A DNA stretch of 64,000 nucleotides from Clostridium algidicarnis DSM 15099 (GTDB lineage: Bacteria > Bacillota > Clostridia > Clostridiales > Clostridiaceae): assembly GCF_002934235.1 (NCBI RefSeq), contig NZ_PTIS01000012.1, positions 1-64,000 on the forward strand, given 5' to 3'. Each line of letters starts with the position of its first letter. Position 1 is the stretch's first letter. The position numbers and the translations under genes are program-made. The notes below the pieces were generated by a model. That model was not told the origin of the DNA. It saw only the letters and a program-made list of their open reading frames with translations, and made no database searches. Shown one piece after another: positions 28,426 through 38,352 of the stretch.

Positions 28426-29685
28426 TTATATCTTCTTTTGAAGGCTTATTGCTAATGTAAAATTTTTTATAGCTTCACTTATATCTCCCATCTTATAATA
28501 CATATTTCCCATTTCCATATATCTTTCATATCGTTCTTGATTATTTGCATATTTAAACAAGGCATCTGTAGAAAGATTCATATACATGTCAGCTTTATCG
28601 TAATGTCCAAGCTTTTGTAATATAGCAGATTTAAAGTAATATGACTTTTCTATATGATTTATATCATCACAATCTATAGCCAGATTCAAAGCTTCATTAG
28701 AAATTAATTGTGCTTCATCTAGTATACCATTTTCCACCAATACTTCTATACACCTTAGCATACATCCTACTAATTCCTTTTTATCATGTTTTGGATATAT
28801 ATTTAACCCTTCTTTTATATATTTTGTAGCTTTATCCTTATAGCCATTTTCGAACATCGGGATAGCATAGTTTAACATAGCATTAGCTTTTCCCTTGTTA
28901 TCCGCTTTAAAATATTTATAAGATTTCTCTTCATATTCTTCAAAGTTATCCTTTTCCATTTTTAAGGATAATATAGCAAGTAAATGATAAATTTCTGCAT
29001 TTTTGGTATCATCCTTCACACTATCTAAAATATCTATAACTGTAGAAATAACTTCATAAGCTTTATCATAGTCTTCTATCATCATATAACATGCTGATTC
29101 ATTGTATATAACTGTTGATAACATTTCATAATCTTGCATTTCATTTTCAGCTAAATACTTTTTTACAGAATTATAATAGGTAGCTGCTTGTAAATATTCT
29201 TTATTCATATATAAATATTTTGCCATATCCTTATAATAAATAAGTCTGCTATTATAAGGATCTGACTTTTGACAAAGATCGTAATACTTAGCGTTTATAA
29301 TCTGAATATTTTCGAACTTACCAACTTTTAAGTATCCATCAAATAAAATATGTACTATTTCAAATGCCAAGTTATAATATTTGCATTCTAGTGAATATTC
29401 CAAATTATATTGGAGTTTCTCCTCTACCTCATCATTAAATTTGCTATTTTTCAACAATTCTATATTGTCTTTTATTTGTTCATCAGTGTTTTTCATAAGA
29501 TAATCCACATCTAAATTAAGCTTTTTTGCTATATACTCTACAACCCTTCTTTCTGGCACAACCTTACCATTCTCTATACAGCTCATTTTGGATACTGATA
29601 TTTCATCTTCACATATATCCTTTAATGTAGCCCCTTTATATATTCTAGCTCTTTTAATCTTCTCTCCCGTAGATAATATTTCCAT
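28426..29685 (-). CDS. HTH (Xre-type) transcriptional regulator with TPR repeats
   Basis: 419 aa. An N-terminal Xre-type HTH (about 6-65, GEKIKRARIYKGATLKDICE) is followed by a helical region with several TPR-like repeats (about 80-415; AATYYNSVKKYLAEN, GHYDKADMYMNLS, MGDISEAIKNFTLAI). This layout is that of RRNPP-like and clostridial regulators that may bind peptides. It is the second of two tandem paralogs, 49 nt after the first. No small peptide gene is seen next to it. Confidence 0.85.
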   Translation of the reverse strand: MEILSTGEKIKRARIYKGATLKDICEDEISVSKMSCIENGKVVPERRVVEYIAKKLNLDVDYLMKNTDEQIKDNIELLKNSKFNDEVEEKLQYNLEYSLECKYYNLAFEIVHILFDGYLKVGKFENIQIINAKYYDLCQKSDPYNSRLIYYKDMAKYLYMNKEYLQAATYYNSVKKYLAENEMQDYEMLSTVIYNESACYMMIEDYDKAYEVISTVIDILDSVKDDTKNAEIYHLLAILSLKMEKDNFEEYEEKSYKYFKADNKGKANAMLNYAIPMFENGYKDKATKYIKEGLNIYPKHDKKELVGCMLRCIEVLVENGILDEAQLISNEALNLAIDCDDINHIEKSYYFKSAILQKLGHYDKADMYMNLSTDALFKYANNQERYERYMEMGNMYYKMGDISEAIKNFTLAISLQKKI

Positions 29686-29734
29686 AACTTATCACACCTA
29701 TCCAAATAAAAATTATTTTCAATGGTTTTTGTAC

Positions 29735-31039
29735 CTAAATATCCTTAATTACTCCTAGTTTCTTAAACATTAATACCCCTTCATTAAGATATTTAGCTGC
29801 GCCCTTGTCATCTTTATTTTCTATATAATAATTTCCTAAAATTATTGATATTTCTGCAGCTTCTTTATAAATTTCCATATTTTTCGCAAAATTCAAAGCC
29901 ATTATTAAGGTATTTTCTGCCTCCGAACTATTTTGTTCTAACATTTCTACTTTATATTTTAAAAGGTAATATTTTATTAAAGCATCGTTGTCACCATCTT
30001 CTATTTTAGATGATATCTCACTTAAAGCCTTTATACAGTTTTCTTTATCTTTTATTTTTATGTAATTTTCACAAATATTTATAAGTGTCTCTACTATTTT
30101 AGGATCCTCATTTCTTAAACGCATGTCTTTTGCTTTATTAAAATGTTTAAATGATTGCTCAATATTTTCAAACTCATAAAATAATTTTCCTAAATTGTTT
30201 TCAATCTGAGATACTTGAAATGAATCTTTTAACTCTCTGAATATGTCTAAGGTTTTCACAGAATATTTTATAGCATTATCTACATCACCTTTTTTATTAT
30301 ATTGGTCTGCTAATAAAAGAAGTGACTTTGCATAATTCTTTTTATCATCTAGCTTACTAAACTTTTCTTTTGCAAGATAAGTATAGCTTATTGCCTCATT
30401 TAAACTTTCTAGTTTATAGAATGTATTTGCAATATAGTAATATATCTCACCTATCAAGGCATCATCACCCATATTGTTTTCTAAAAATGTCTTTTCTGCT
30501 TGCTTTAAATAACTACTAGCGGAATAATAAGCTTTTGCATCAAATGTAACCTTGCCTAAATTTAAAAATGTTTTTACAATATCTTCATAGCTATTGTTTT
30601 TTATGAATATAACATTTGATGATAAAAAAAGTTGTTGTGCGAGTCCATATTCATTTCGAGATTTATGTATGATAGCACTTAGATATAAATTTTTTGCCTT
30701 TCTATATTCTAAGTTATATTTTTCTCCATAATATAAAGCCTTTTCTATATATCCAATGGCACTATTTAAATCTTCATTAAGTATATTAGCTTCTGCCATA
30801 TTCTCAAAAAACAAACAAATCTTTTCTGCTTGACTTTCCTCAGATTCCATAAGATAATCTACAGAAGTCTCAAGGGCATAGGCTAAATATTCTAATAAGT
30901 CCATACTAGGATTAGATTTACCTGACTCTACTAAACTTATTTGTCCTGGGGTTATCCTGTCTTTAGCTAAGTCCTTTAATGTCATATTTAATTCTTTTCT
31001 CCGTCTTTTAATCTTTTCTCCTAAAGATAAAATCTCCAT
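29735..31039 (-). CDS. HTH (Xre-type) transcriptional regulator with TPR repeats, paralog
   Basis: 434 aa. The HTH (LSLGEKIKRRRKELNMTLKDL, near 4-25, to about 60) is clearly related to that of the neighbouring gene, and TPR-like repeats fill the rest (ALYYGEKYNLEYRKAKNLY, SYTYLAKEKFSKL, IKYSVKTLDIFREL). The start is the ATG with AAGGA 9 nt upstream; a GTG two codons earlier is too close to it. The upstream gap shows two imperfect repeats (ATATTTTTAGCGTAAAC and ATATTTTTTAGTATAAAT, near 31110-31145) that may be operator copies. Confidence 0.85.
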   Translation of the reverse strand: MEILSLGEKIKRRRKELNMTLKDLAKDRITPGQISLVESGKSNPSMDLLEYLAYALETSVDYLMESEESQAEKICLFFENMAEANILNEDLNSAIGYIEKALYYGEKYNLEYRKAKNLYLSAIIHKSRNEYGLAQQLFLSSNVIFIKNNSYEDIVKTFLNLGKVTFDAKAYYSASSYLKQAEKTFLENNMGDDALIGEIYYYIANTFYKLESLNEAISYTYLAKEKFSKLDDKKNYAKSLLLLADQYNKKGDVDNAIKYSVKTLDIFRELKDSFQVSQIENNLGKLFYEFENIEQSFKHFNKAKDMRLRNEDPKIVETLINICENYIKIKDKENCIKALSEISSKIEDGDNDALIKYYLLKYKVEMLEQNSSEAENTLIMALNFAKNMEIYKEAAEISIILGNYYIENKDDKGAAKYLNEGVLMFKKLGVIKDI

Positions 31040-31273
31040 AATCACTCTTCCTTCATAATATATATTAATGATCTAATACTTTGCATGAATATTCTGTTTT
31101 ATTATACCATATTTTTAGCGTAAACCCTATATTTTTTAGTATAAATAGAGTATGCTTTAATTTTTTCTTTAGTTTTTTTACATCTTATTACATATAATTA
31201 CATTCCATCATCATATTCCCACATACCTATAAGTTTTTATAAGTTCTATTCAATTAAATAAAATCTAAAAAAA

Positions 31274-31299
31274 AGAAGCTTAATAAAAATTAAGCTTCT
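31274..31299 (-). terminator. Terminator of the 59-aa protein gene
   Basis: 11-bp perfect arms AGAAGCTTAAT/ATTAAGCTTCT, 4-nt loop, and eight T on the minus strand. Confidence 0.85.
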
Positions 31300-31313
31300 C
31301 TTTTTTTGTATCA

Positions 31314-31493
31314 TTATTTCATAAAATTTGACATTCCGCTGTACATGCTATCTGCTACATTTCTTATGCTTTTTCCTGATCTTTTAATCTTCTTTTTAGT
31401 TTTTTTGTCTATCATGTCAGTACTCATCATGCTAACAGCAGCACCTATAGCAATTCCAGTAGTCATTCCTGTGATAAATTTAGTCTTTTTCAT
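31314..31493 (-). CDS. 59-aa YtxH-like small membrane-anchored protein
   Basis: ATG behind AAGGGGTGG, 59 codons, TAA, then a strong terminator. The N-terminus KKTKFITGMTTGIAIGAAVS has a short Gly/Ala hydrophobic helix followed by a very basic segment (DKKTKKKIKRSGKSIR) and an amphipathic end. This resembles YtxH-type small stress proteins. Codon phase, ribosome binding site and terminator support it; an open frame on the opposite strand here is a shadow. Confidence 0.7.
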   Translation of the reverse strand: MKKTKFITGMTTGIAIGAAVSMMSTDMIDKKTKKKIKRSGKSIRNVADSMYSGMSNFMK

Positions 31494-31583
31494 GTTTAAC
31501 CACCCCTTTTTTTTATTTCTATAGGTAGTTTATACACTTTTTATATTATTAAACGTTGTAATAATTGGAGAATGAATAAAACC

Positions 31584-32543
31584 TTATTTTAAAAGATTAA
31601 TTATAATATTATCTTTTAATTTAATATCTAATGATTTTAAATATTTATTAGTATCTTTAAGTGAAAGGTTTTTTATTTTTTCTATAGCATACAATATTTC
31701 ATTTTCATCTTCTACACTATTTATTGTTTGTAACCCCATGTTTTGATTTTTACTTTCTTTCCTAGGACCTTCATTAAAAATTTTAGAAACTTTTATATTC
31801 TCTTTAGAAGACTCACTTACTATGTCTCCGATATCTTCAATTATATGCTGGTTTATTACTTTTATTTCTTGTTTTTTAAGTAATTTGTTGAATACATTTT
31901 TTATTTCTACTCCTGCAGCAGATTTTGCAAGTTCATCTGCTAGCTCATTATATAAGTCTAAGGTATGACTATCTACTTTAACAAATATTATTTCTAATCC
32001 ATTTTCTTTCATAGCATAATTCATGAAATTATAATAATCTTGCGATGATTTTCCTTTTCTTTCCCAATATCCTGTAGCATGGTGGCTTATTCCTTCATAA
32101 TCATGAAATATTATTATATTCTTGTAACCTTCTTTTAAAGCATATTCAGTTCCTTTAAGTGCAGCTTTAAGTTCACCTGCTATTTGCCTTGAACACTTTT
32201 CGCTATCTTCTATACCGCTTCCTTTTTCAACATATACAATTTCATCTTCTATTATAACCACAAATCCATATCCATAAACTCCAGTTACTATGTTAAAGCT
32301 ACCATCTACATATATTTGAGGAATATTTTTTGGATACTCATCTATACCTTTTTTAAGAAGTTTACTATCACTTTTTAAAAAGTTTTCTGCTTCCACCAAA
32401 GACTCAAAGCTTTTATATTTAGCACTCTTTACGCCTTTAACATAACTTAAACACTGGTTCCAACTAGTAACGATTTCATTTGTTACCTTTTGACCCTTTA
32501 GACTATCATACCCCTCTTTTATGGCATAAAACTTCTTTCCCAT
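31584..32543 (-). CDS. RNase H family protein with viroplasmin-type N-domain
   Basis: 319 aa. Residues 1-56 resemble the Caulimovirus viroplasmin/RNase H1 N-domain (KKFYAIKEGYD...AKYKSFESLVEAENFL), which binds RNA-DNA hybrids. The RNase H fold follows (about 75-215) with the catalytic set D80, E124, D148 and D203. A C-terminal extension of about 100 residues, charged and helical, is not part of the usual fold. It probably removes RNA from hybrids. GAGGT precedes the ATG. Last gene of a likely rhomboid/DUF1232/RNase H operon. Confidence 0.9.
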   Translation of the reverse strand: MGKKFYAIKEGYDSLKGQKVTNEIVTSWNQCLSYVKGVKSAKYKSFESLVEAENFLKSDSKLLKKGIDEYPKNIPQIYVDGSFNIVTGVYGYGFVVIIEDEIVYVEKGSGIEDSEKCSRQIAGELKAALKGTEYALKEGYKNIIIFHDYEGISHHATGYWERKGKSSQDYYNFMNYAMKENGLEIIFVKVDSHTLDLYNELADELAKSAAGVEIKNVFNKLLKKQEIKVINQHIIEDIGDIVSESSKENIKVSKIFNEGPRKESKNQNMGLQTINSVEDENEILYAIEKIKNLSLKDTNKYLKSLDIKLKDNIIINLLK

Positions 32544-32563
32544 TTATTACCTCACCTTATTTT

Positions 32564-33511
32564 TTATGAAAATTTTAAAATAACATTATATAATTTATCA
32601 ACATTTGTTCCACCACTAAATTTATTTATATAAGTTATGGCTTCTTTTAATACTACAATTATATTATTTTTACCCTCCCAATTTTCTAATATAATAGGGA
32701 GCGGTACATCATTAACTATTCTATTGATTGCAAAAAATGCTACTGCAAATTCATCTATCTTACCTATAAAAGGTATTCTATCTGGAATAATATCAAATGG
32801 CAGAGCTAAATAAGTAATAGATGTACCTAGTGCTATTTTAGTCTTCGTCTTAACTCTTTTATCTTTAAATATTCTATAAATTAAAGATAAAATATCCGGA
32901 ATAATCATTGCCCATTCAATAGTTTCTTTATACCTTTCTGGTAGGTTTTGTGTAACCTTTTCTCTAGTTATAGAGTAACAATCTTTAACCTTTTCTAAAT
33001 TTTCAATATCATCATAGATTATATCTTCTTTGACATCCTCAATTTTTAAAGATTCTACACTTTTATTTAATGAAATTTCTAAAGTTGAAACTGAAACTTC
33101 CACATAAGATTTTAATAATTCTATATAATCTAATTTAAATGTTACATAAGGTACAGCTTTTAATAATATATTTAAATCTAATGTAACATTATCTTCTTTA
33201 ACGTATACGCCCTTTTGTTTTAAATCCTCTATAACCTTCTTTAAGGTATATTTTTTAAGTGGTGATATTACCCCTATCTTGTACACCTTAAGAGATGTGA
33301 GCTTTAAATTTATCTCATTGTTATAAAAACTTCCAAATGCTAGGTTAAGTTTAAATGGAATATCTATAACCTTTTTATATGAACCTATTACTTCTATAAA
33401 TTCATTTATTAAAATGGATTTAATTTTAAGACCTTCTATATTTAAATATTCATCTATAATTCCAATTAAATCCTCTTCTGATAGTTTAACCTTCACATTA
33501 GAAATTAGCAT
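32564..33511 (-). CDS. DUF1232 (YkvA-type) protein
   Basis: 315 aa. The C-terminal part (about 200-275) has the DUF1232 core KDKRVKTKTKIALGTSITYL followed by ALPFDIIPDRIPFIG and DE, a small helical membrane-associated domain. The first 190 residues are unlike the standard short YkvA proteins, with beta-strand-rich LxVxL patterns and no named domain. It sits 20 nt before the RNase H gene. Function unknown. Confidence 0.75.
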   Translation of the reverse strand: MLISNVKVKLSEEDLIGIIDEYLNIEGLKIKSILINEFIEVIGSYKKVIDIPFKLNLAFGSFYNNEINLKLTSLKVYKIGVISPLKKYTLKKVIEDLKQKGVYVKEDNVTLDLNILLKAVPYVTFKLDYIELLKSYVEVSVSTLEISLNKSVESLKIEDVKEDIIYDDIENLEKVKDCYSITREKVTQNLPERYKETIEWAMIIPDILSLIYRIFKDKRVKTKTKIALGTSITYLALPFDIIPDRIPFIGKIDEFAVAFFAINRIVNDVPLPIILENWEGKNNIIVVLKEAITYINKFSGGTNVDKLYNVILKFS

Positions 33512-33568
33512 ATTAATCCACTTCCCTTTACTAAATAATCCAAAATATAATTAGTTTTTAAAGACATT

Positions 33569-34558
33569 TTATTCTTTAAATAATATAAAAGAAATTATAA
33601 GGCCTCCTACAAGTCCTCCTAGGTGACCAAAATTATCTATATTAGGTATGGTAGCACCTATTAATATATTAACAACTATAACTGATAATATGTTCCTTAA
33701 AAATTCTTTCCCTATTTTTTCTTTCATTTTATATGCAAAAATAAGGCAAGCCCCTAAAAGTCCAAATATTGCACCTGAAGCACCTACTGATGTACTTTGT
33801 GAAAATATATAAGAAGCTAGTGATGAGGTAATGCCTGAAAGAAAATATATAATCAAAAATTTCTTTCTCCCATAAAAGCTCTCTACTATTTCACCTGTAG
33901 TTCTAAGGGCATACATATTTAATCCTAAATGTAGCAAACCTCCGTGTAAAAACATGGCCATAAATAATCTGTAATACTGCCCTGCATTTATTAATTGATT
34001 ATTTTTAGCACCTAGAAGTAACAATACCTTTATGTCTATGTCAAATATACTCTTAGATAAATAAGCTGATATCATAAATATAAATATATTTATTCCTATA
34101 AGTGTGTATGTAGCTTTATATTCATTTATTGACTTTTTAAGGTTTCTTTTTTTAGTGTTACCACTTTTATCATTTTGAGCAAGCTTTGAAATTAATCCTG
34201 CGAAGTTTTTTATCTGATCACTACTCCCAACCAATCCACCATTGTCCGAATCTAATATTATAAAATTATAGTTTTGATTTTCTAATATATCTAAATGATC
34301 ATTTGTAAATTTATCTATTATTATATTGTTAAGACTTAATGCCTTAATGCCTTTTTCCCTCATATATTCTAGTGCTAAGAAACTTTTGTTTGCGAAGTCT
34401 TCTTTGGTAGAAAATGTCACTACAAAGGCATTTTCATTCTCATACTTTATAGCTAAAAGATTTTTAGAATTATCCTCTGCTGTATTATACTCTTCTAAAC
34501 TGAATCCATACTCTTTTATCAAAGATGAAATAATATTATTAATATACTTTTCTCTCAT
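33569..34558 (-). CDS. Rhomboid-family intramembrane serine protease
   Basis: 329 aa. About 150 N-terminal cytosolic residues precede six membrane helices. Catalytic Ser261 lies in GASGAIFG and His312 in FGHLGG; N214 and the HGGLLHLGLNM loop match the oxyanion region. It cleaves membrane proteins within the bilayer; the substrate is unknown. GAGGATG precedes the ATG. First of a probable three-gene operon. The N-domain could be a sensor. Confidence 0.92.
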   Translation of the reverse strand: MREKYINNIISSLIKEYGFSLEEYNTAEDNSKNLLAIKYENENAFVVTFSTKEDFANKSFLALEYMREKGIKALSLNNIIIDKFTNDHLDILENQNYNFIILDSDNGGLVGSSDQIKNFAGLISKLAQNDKSGNTKKRNLKKSINEYKATYTLIGINIFIFMISAYLSKSIFDIDIKVLLLLGAKNNQLINAGQYYRLFMAMFLHGGLLHLGLNMYALRTTGEIVESFYGRKKFLIIYFLSGITSSLASYIFSQSTSVGASGAIFGLLGACLIFAYKMKEKIGKEFLRNILSVIVVNILIGATIPNIDNFGHLGGLVGGLIISFILFKE

Positions 34559-34716
34559 ACATCCTCACTTTTTAATTAATCTATATATTATAAATTAATA
34601 TTTTCATTGTAATGATTCTATCTTACATAATACTTAAGCTATTTTCAACAAATTAAGCAACCTTTATACTTATTTCAATCTTTATCCATTACTTTGAATC
34701 ATAATTTTTTGTATGC

Positions 34717-35775
34717 TTAGTAGACACATTCTACAGATAAATTTATATGTTCTAATAAGTTTACTTCATAAAATTTTATAGGTGTTTTGTCCTCTCCACG
34801 ATAAAGCACCCTTATTACTGGTCTATCAGGAAATCCCTTGTTTTGCTTTATTACATATCCTTCTACTCCATCTGAAAGTTTTAGACATGAACCTAGTGGG
34901 TATACTGCAAAGGTTTCCTTAAATACTTTAACCACCTCTTCATCAAAGAACTTTCCTGATCCCGCTAGTATAAGTTCATAAGAATCCTTTGGATTAAATT
35001 TTGTTCTATAACTTCTATCATTACTAACTGCATCGTATACATCACAAACTGATATTATTTTTGCATTAAGACATATATCATTACCTTTTAGTCCAAATGG
35101 ATATCCTGTTCCATCCACCCTCTCATGATGTTGTAATACGGCATCTGTTACCTTTACAGAAAGGTCCGTGTTTGACCTTAATATATCTGCCCCATATATT
35201 GGATGTTTCTTTATTTCTAAATATTCAACATTTGAAAGCCCTTGTGATTTGTTTAATATATCCTTACTTATTTTCACCTTTCCCATATCATGAAGTGTAG
35301 CTGCAATTCCAAGATTTATAATATCTGATCGTTTAAAGTCCATATTTATACCTAAAAACGCAGCCATTATTCCAGTATCAATACTATGTACAAATGTATA
35401 ATTATCATGGGTTTTTATATCATTTAAACTTTTATTTATATCTCCAAACTCTATTATGTAGTTCATAAGTTCTTCTACTTTAATTAAGGAATCCCTAATA
35501 TCCACTCTATCATTTAAGGTGATCTTTTTTACTATGCTACTAATACCTTTTAATGTATCTACTTTTAATTCATTAAGCCTTATATCTTCTAAGTCTAAAT
35601 CTGAAAGTCTCTTATCTTCTATATAAACATAAAGCACCTCTAATTGTTTTAGTCTATTTATATAATTAAGTGTTAAACTAACTCCAGCCCTTAAGAGTAT
35701 CTTTCCATCACTAGAAAATATACTTTTTGCTAGTATATCACCAGGTTTAACTTTTAATATAAATTCTATCCGCAT
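34717..35775 (-). CDS. HD-GYP domain protein, probable c-di-GMP phosphodiesterase
   Basis: 352 aa. An N-terminal domain (about 1-120) without a clear name is followed by an HD-GYP domain: HDMGK (162-166), HHE (216-218), and DGTGYP (221-226), ending CDVYDAVSNDRSYR. Metal-binding residues are complete, so it should hydrolyse c-di-GMP to GMP or pGpG. No receiver or PAS domain is present. GAGGTG lies before the ATG. It is probably a single gene. Confidence 0.9.
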   Translation of the reverse strand: MRIEFILKVKPGDILAKSIFSSDGKILLRAGVSLTLNYINRLKQLEVLYVYIEDKRLSDLDLEDIRLNELKVDTLKGISSIVKKITLNDRVDIRDSLIKVEELMNYIIEFGDINKSLNDIKTHDNYTFVHSIDTGIMAAFLGINMDFKRSDIINLGIAATLHDMGKVKISKDILNKSQGLSNVEYLEIKKHPIYGADILRSNTDLSVKVTDAVLQHHERVDGTGYPFGLKGNDICLNAKIISVCDVYDAVSNDRSYRTKFNPKDSYELILAGSGKFFDEEVVKVFKETFAVYPLGSCLKLSDGVEGYVIKQNKGFPDRPVIRVLYRGEDKTPIKFYEVNLLEHINLSVECVY

Positions 35776-35889
35776 AATTCACCTCGTAAAATTCTTTTTT
35801 ACTTTAACAAAATAAGTATATATGAATAATAGTTCCTTTGACTACATTATTTAAATATACTACCCCTACTACATTAGTATAAATTAAAA

Positions 35890-35918
35890 AAGGTGAAGTC
35901 TCAATACACCTTCACCTT
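35890..35918 (-). terminator. pepF terminator
   Basis: 9-bp arms AAGGTGAAG/CTTCACCTT, an 11-nt loop, and TTTTTTAATTT on the minus strand after pepF. Confidence 0.85.
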
Positions 35919-35939
35919 ATAATTTAAAATTTATCCAGG

Positions 35940-37733
35940 TTATTTTTCTAGCATATCTAAAAGCTCATTAAATCTAGCTATAGTAGCTTCTAAAGGTTTT
36001 GATGTAGTCATATCAACTCCTGCTGTTTTTAGGATATTAATAGGATAATCACTACCCCCACTTTTTAAGAATCCTTTGTATTTTTCTAATGCATTTTCAT
36101 TGTCTTCTAATATAGTTTTTGCAAAGGCACTTGCAGCCGCATAACCTGTAGCATACTGATAAACATAAAAGTCAGAATAAAAATGTGGTATTCTTGCCCA
36201 TTCCATATCTATTCCCTCATCTACAATCATATCAGGTCCAAAGTACTTAACATTTAAGTCATGCCATATACCGCATAAATCCTTACTATTTAATGGTTTC
36301 CCATTTTCTATACTATCGTGAACTAAGATTTCAAATTCAGCAAACATAAGTTGTCTGAATACTGTAGTTCTTATTTGTTCTAATTCTTGATTTATTAAGT
36401 ATAACTTTTTATTTTCGTCCTCTTCTTTATCTATAAGGTGGTGAATTAAAAGTGCTTCATTTGTAGTTGAAGCAACCTCAGCACAAAATAAAGTATAATT
36501 AGAATATACCTGTGGTTGATTCTTTCTTGAATAATATGAATGTATAGAATGACCCATCTCATGTGCGAAGGTAGAGACATCATTTATGCTATAGTTATAG
36601 TTTAAAAGAACATAGGGCATAGTATCATGACATCCCCAAGAATATGCTCCCCCTCTTTTACCTTTGTTTTCAAATACATCTACCCATCCATTATCTACGC
36701 CCTCTTTAAATATATTTAAATATTCTTCTCCAAGTGGCTTTAAACCTTCTTTTACTATTTTAATAGCTTCCTCAAATTCAATATGTTCTTTTGGTATATC
36801 TATTACAGGAACATATAAGTCATACATATGCATCTCATCTAATCCTAGTAATCTTTTTTTCACACTTACATACCTATGAAGTGAATCTAAATTCTTGTTT
36901 ATAGTATCTATAGATTTATAATAAACTTCTACTGGTATATTATTTGGCTTTAATGAACTCTCTAAAGATGACTCATATTTATTAGCCTTTGATACAAATA
37001 TAAAGTTTTTTACTGAAGATGTTAAAGAACTAGTTAAAGTATTTTTAAATTTACTATACGTATTAAATAAAGCCTTAAAAGCTTCTTCCCTAACTCTTCT
37101 ATCCTTTGACCTTATAAAGGTTGCATAATTAACCTCTGTAAGTTCAACCTCTTTATTATTTTCATCCTTTATATTTGGAAATGTCATATCTGCATTAGTA
37201 AGCATACCAAATATATTACCTGGAGCTTCAAGACAATCTGAAACAGAAGCAAGCATTTCTTCAAGTTCTCTAGAAAGTGTATGAGGTTTCATTATAATTA
37301 TCTGCTTGAAAAAGAACTTATACATATTTAGTTCCTGTATTTCGTCTATGTTCTTCAATAATTCTTCTTCATTTAATGATAATATTTCTGGAACAAAAAA
37401 TGCATTTATACTAGAAAGTTCCGCTAAATAGCCATCTATCTTTTCCTTTATAGTTTGAAATTCTGTGTTAGCTGTATCTTCATCTGATTTAAGATGAGCG
37501 TATACAAATAATACTTCTGCTTTTCTTGATATCTTTTCTTTTAAATTAAGATATGCTATTAAATTTTTAGGATCACTAAGTGTCCCTGGAAATTCCTTCA
37601 GCTTTAAAGCTTCTATCTTTAGCTGCTGAAAATCTTCTTCCCACCTTCTTGAATCTTTATATACCTTTTCTATATTCCATTTGTACTCTGAAGCTATTTC
37701 CTCTCTTGTTTTTAATCTTTTTACTTCTGTCAT
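35940..37733 (-). CDS. pepF: Oligoendopeptidase F (M3B metallopeptidase)
   Basis: 597 aa, the normal length of PepF. The zinc motif is HEMGH (391-395), with E419 as third ligand in CAEVAST. It cleaves oligopeptides in the cytosol and may recycle signal peptides or regulate sporulation peptides. The N-terminal helical half (EEIASEYKWNIEKVY) is typical. GGAGGGG precedes the ATG, and its own terminator follows. Monocistronic. Confidence 0.96.
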   Translation of the reverse strand: MTEVKRLKTREEIASEYKWNIEKVYKDSRRWEEDFQQLKIEALKLKEFPGTLSDPKNLIAYLNLKEKISRKAEVLFVYAHLKSDEDTANTEFQTIKEKIDGYLAELSSINAFFVPEILSLNEEELLKNIDEIQELNMYKFFFKQIIIMKPHTLSRELEEMLASVSDCLEAPGNIFGMLTNADMTFPNIKDENNKEVELTEVNYATFIRSKDRRVREEAFKALFNTYSKFKNTLTSSLTSSVKNFIFVSKANKYESSLESSLKPNNIPVEVYYKSIDTINKNLDSLHRYVSVKKRLLGLDEMHMYDLYVPVIDIPKEHIEFEEAIKIVKEGLKPLGEEYLNIFKEGVDNGWVDVFENKGKRGGAYSWGCHDTMPYVLLNYNYSINDVSTFAHEMGHSIHSYYSRKNQPQVYSNYTLFCAEVASTTNEALLIHHLIDKEEDENKKLYLINQELEQIRTTVFRQLMFAEFEILVHDSIENGKPLNSKDLCGIWHDLNVKYFGPDMIVDEGIDMEWARIPHFYSDFYVYQYATGYAAASAFAKTILEDNENALEKYKGFLKSGGSDYPINILKTAGVDMTTSKPLEATIARFNELLDMLEK

Positions 37734-37867
37734 AAAAACCCCTCCTTTAATAAACCATATATAAATACTGTATCATAGCAAAACTTAAATTACTATTACA
37801 ATAGTATGAAGATTCTTGATTCTGTATATATCATTAATTAATCTGTTGTGATATTATTATTGAACTC

Positions 37868-38266
37868 TTAAATATAATCTTCTTTCTTACCTTTCATATC
37901 TAAATAGACTTTTTTAAAGCATTCATCTATTAAATTACATATTTCATTTATTTTATAGCTCATAATTTCTCTCTTCTCATCATAAGGAAAGTTTATAACC
38001 CATGTAGGATTATATTCCTCATCTTTATCTTTTATTTCATATCCTTTTTCTACAAAAGCTTCTGTATCAAACAAATCAAATATAGCTGAATATTCCCATT
38101 CTTCTACATCCTTATCAGTATCAAAGTAAACACTTACAATACCATCTATACAAAATAGTTTTCTTACATAATTACCCCCGTCTCTTACTTCGTAGCTACC
38201 AAGTTCTCTTAAAAACAAATTAGTATCTTTTTCTTTCTCCATAATTACTAATGATGAAAAATCCAT
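37868..38266 (-). CDS. DUF6762-like small acidic protein
   Basis: 132 aa, soluble and acidic. The opening MDFSSLVIMEKEKDTNLFL, a middle VYFDTDKDVEEWEYSAIFDL and the end NPTWVINFPYDE fit a small conserved clostridial family that I believe is DUF6762; the number is recalled and not certain. No signal or membrane segment. AGGAGG precedes the ATG. The gap before it holds a 105-nt structured element. Confidence 0.6.
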   Translation of the reverse strand: MDFSSLVIMEKEKDTNLFLRELGSYEVRDGGNYVRKLFCIDGIVSVYFDTDKDVEEWEYSAIFDLFDTEAFVEKGYEIKDKDEEYNPTWVINFPYDEKREIMSYKINEICNLIDECFKKVYLDMKGKKEDYI

Positions 38267-38352
38267 AATAATCCTCCTTATTTATAATCCCTTATTTTTA
38301 TGCCTACTTAAAGTTTTAAAATATATCTTAACATATAATATACTAAATTAAA

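Noticed and set aside
31306-31524. Plus-strand 72-codon frame
   Set aside because: Antisense shadow of the 59-aa minus-strand gene, which has the ribosome binding site and the terminator.
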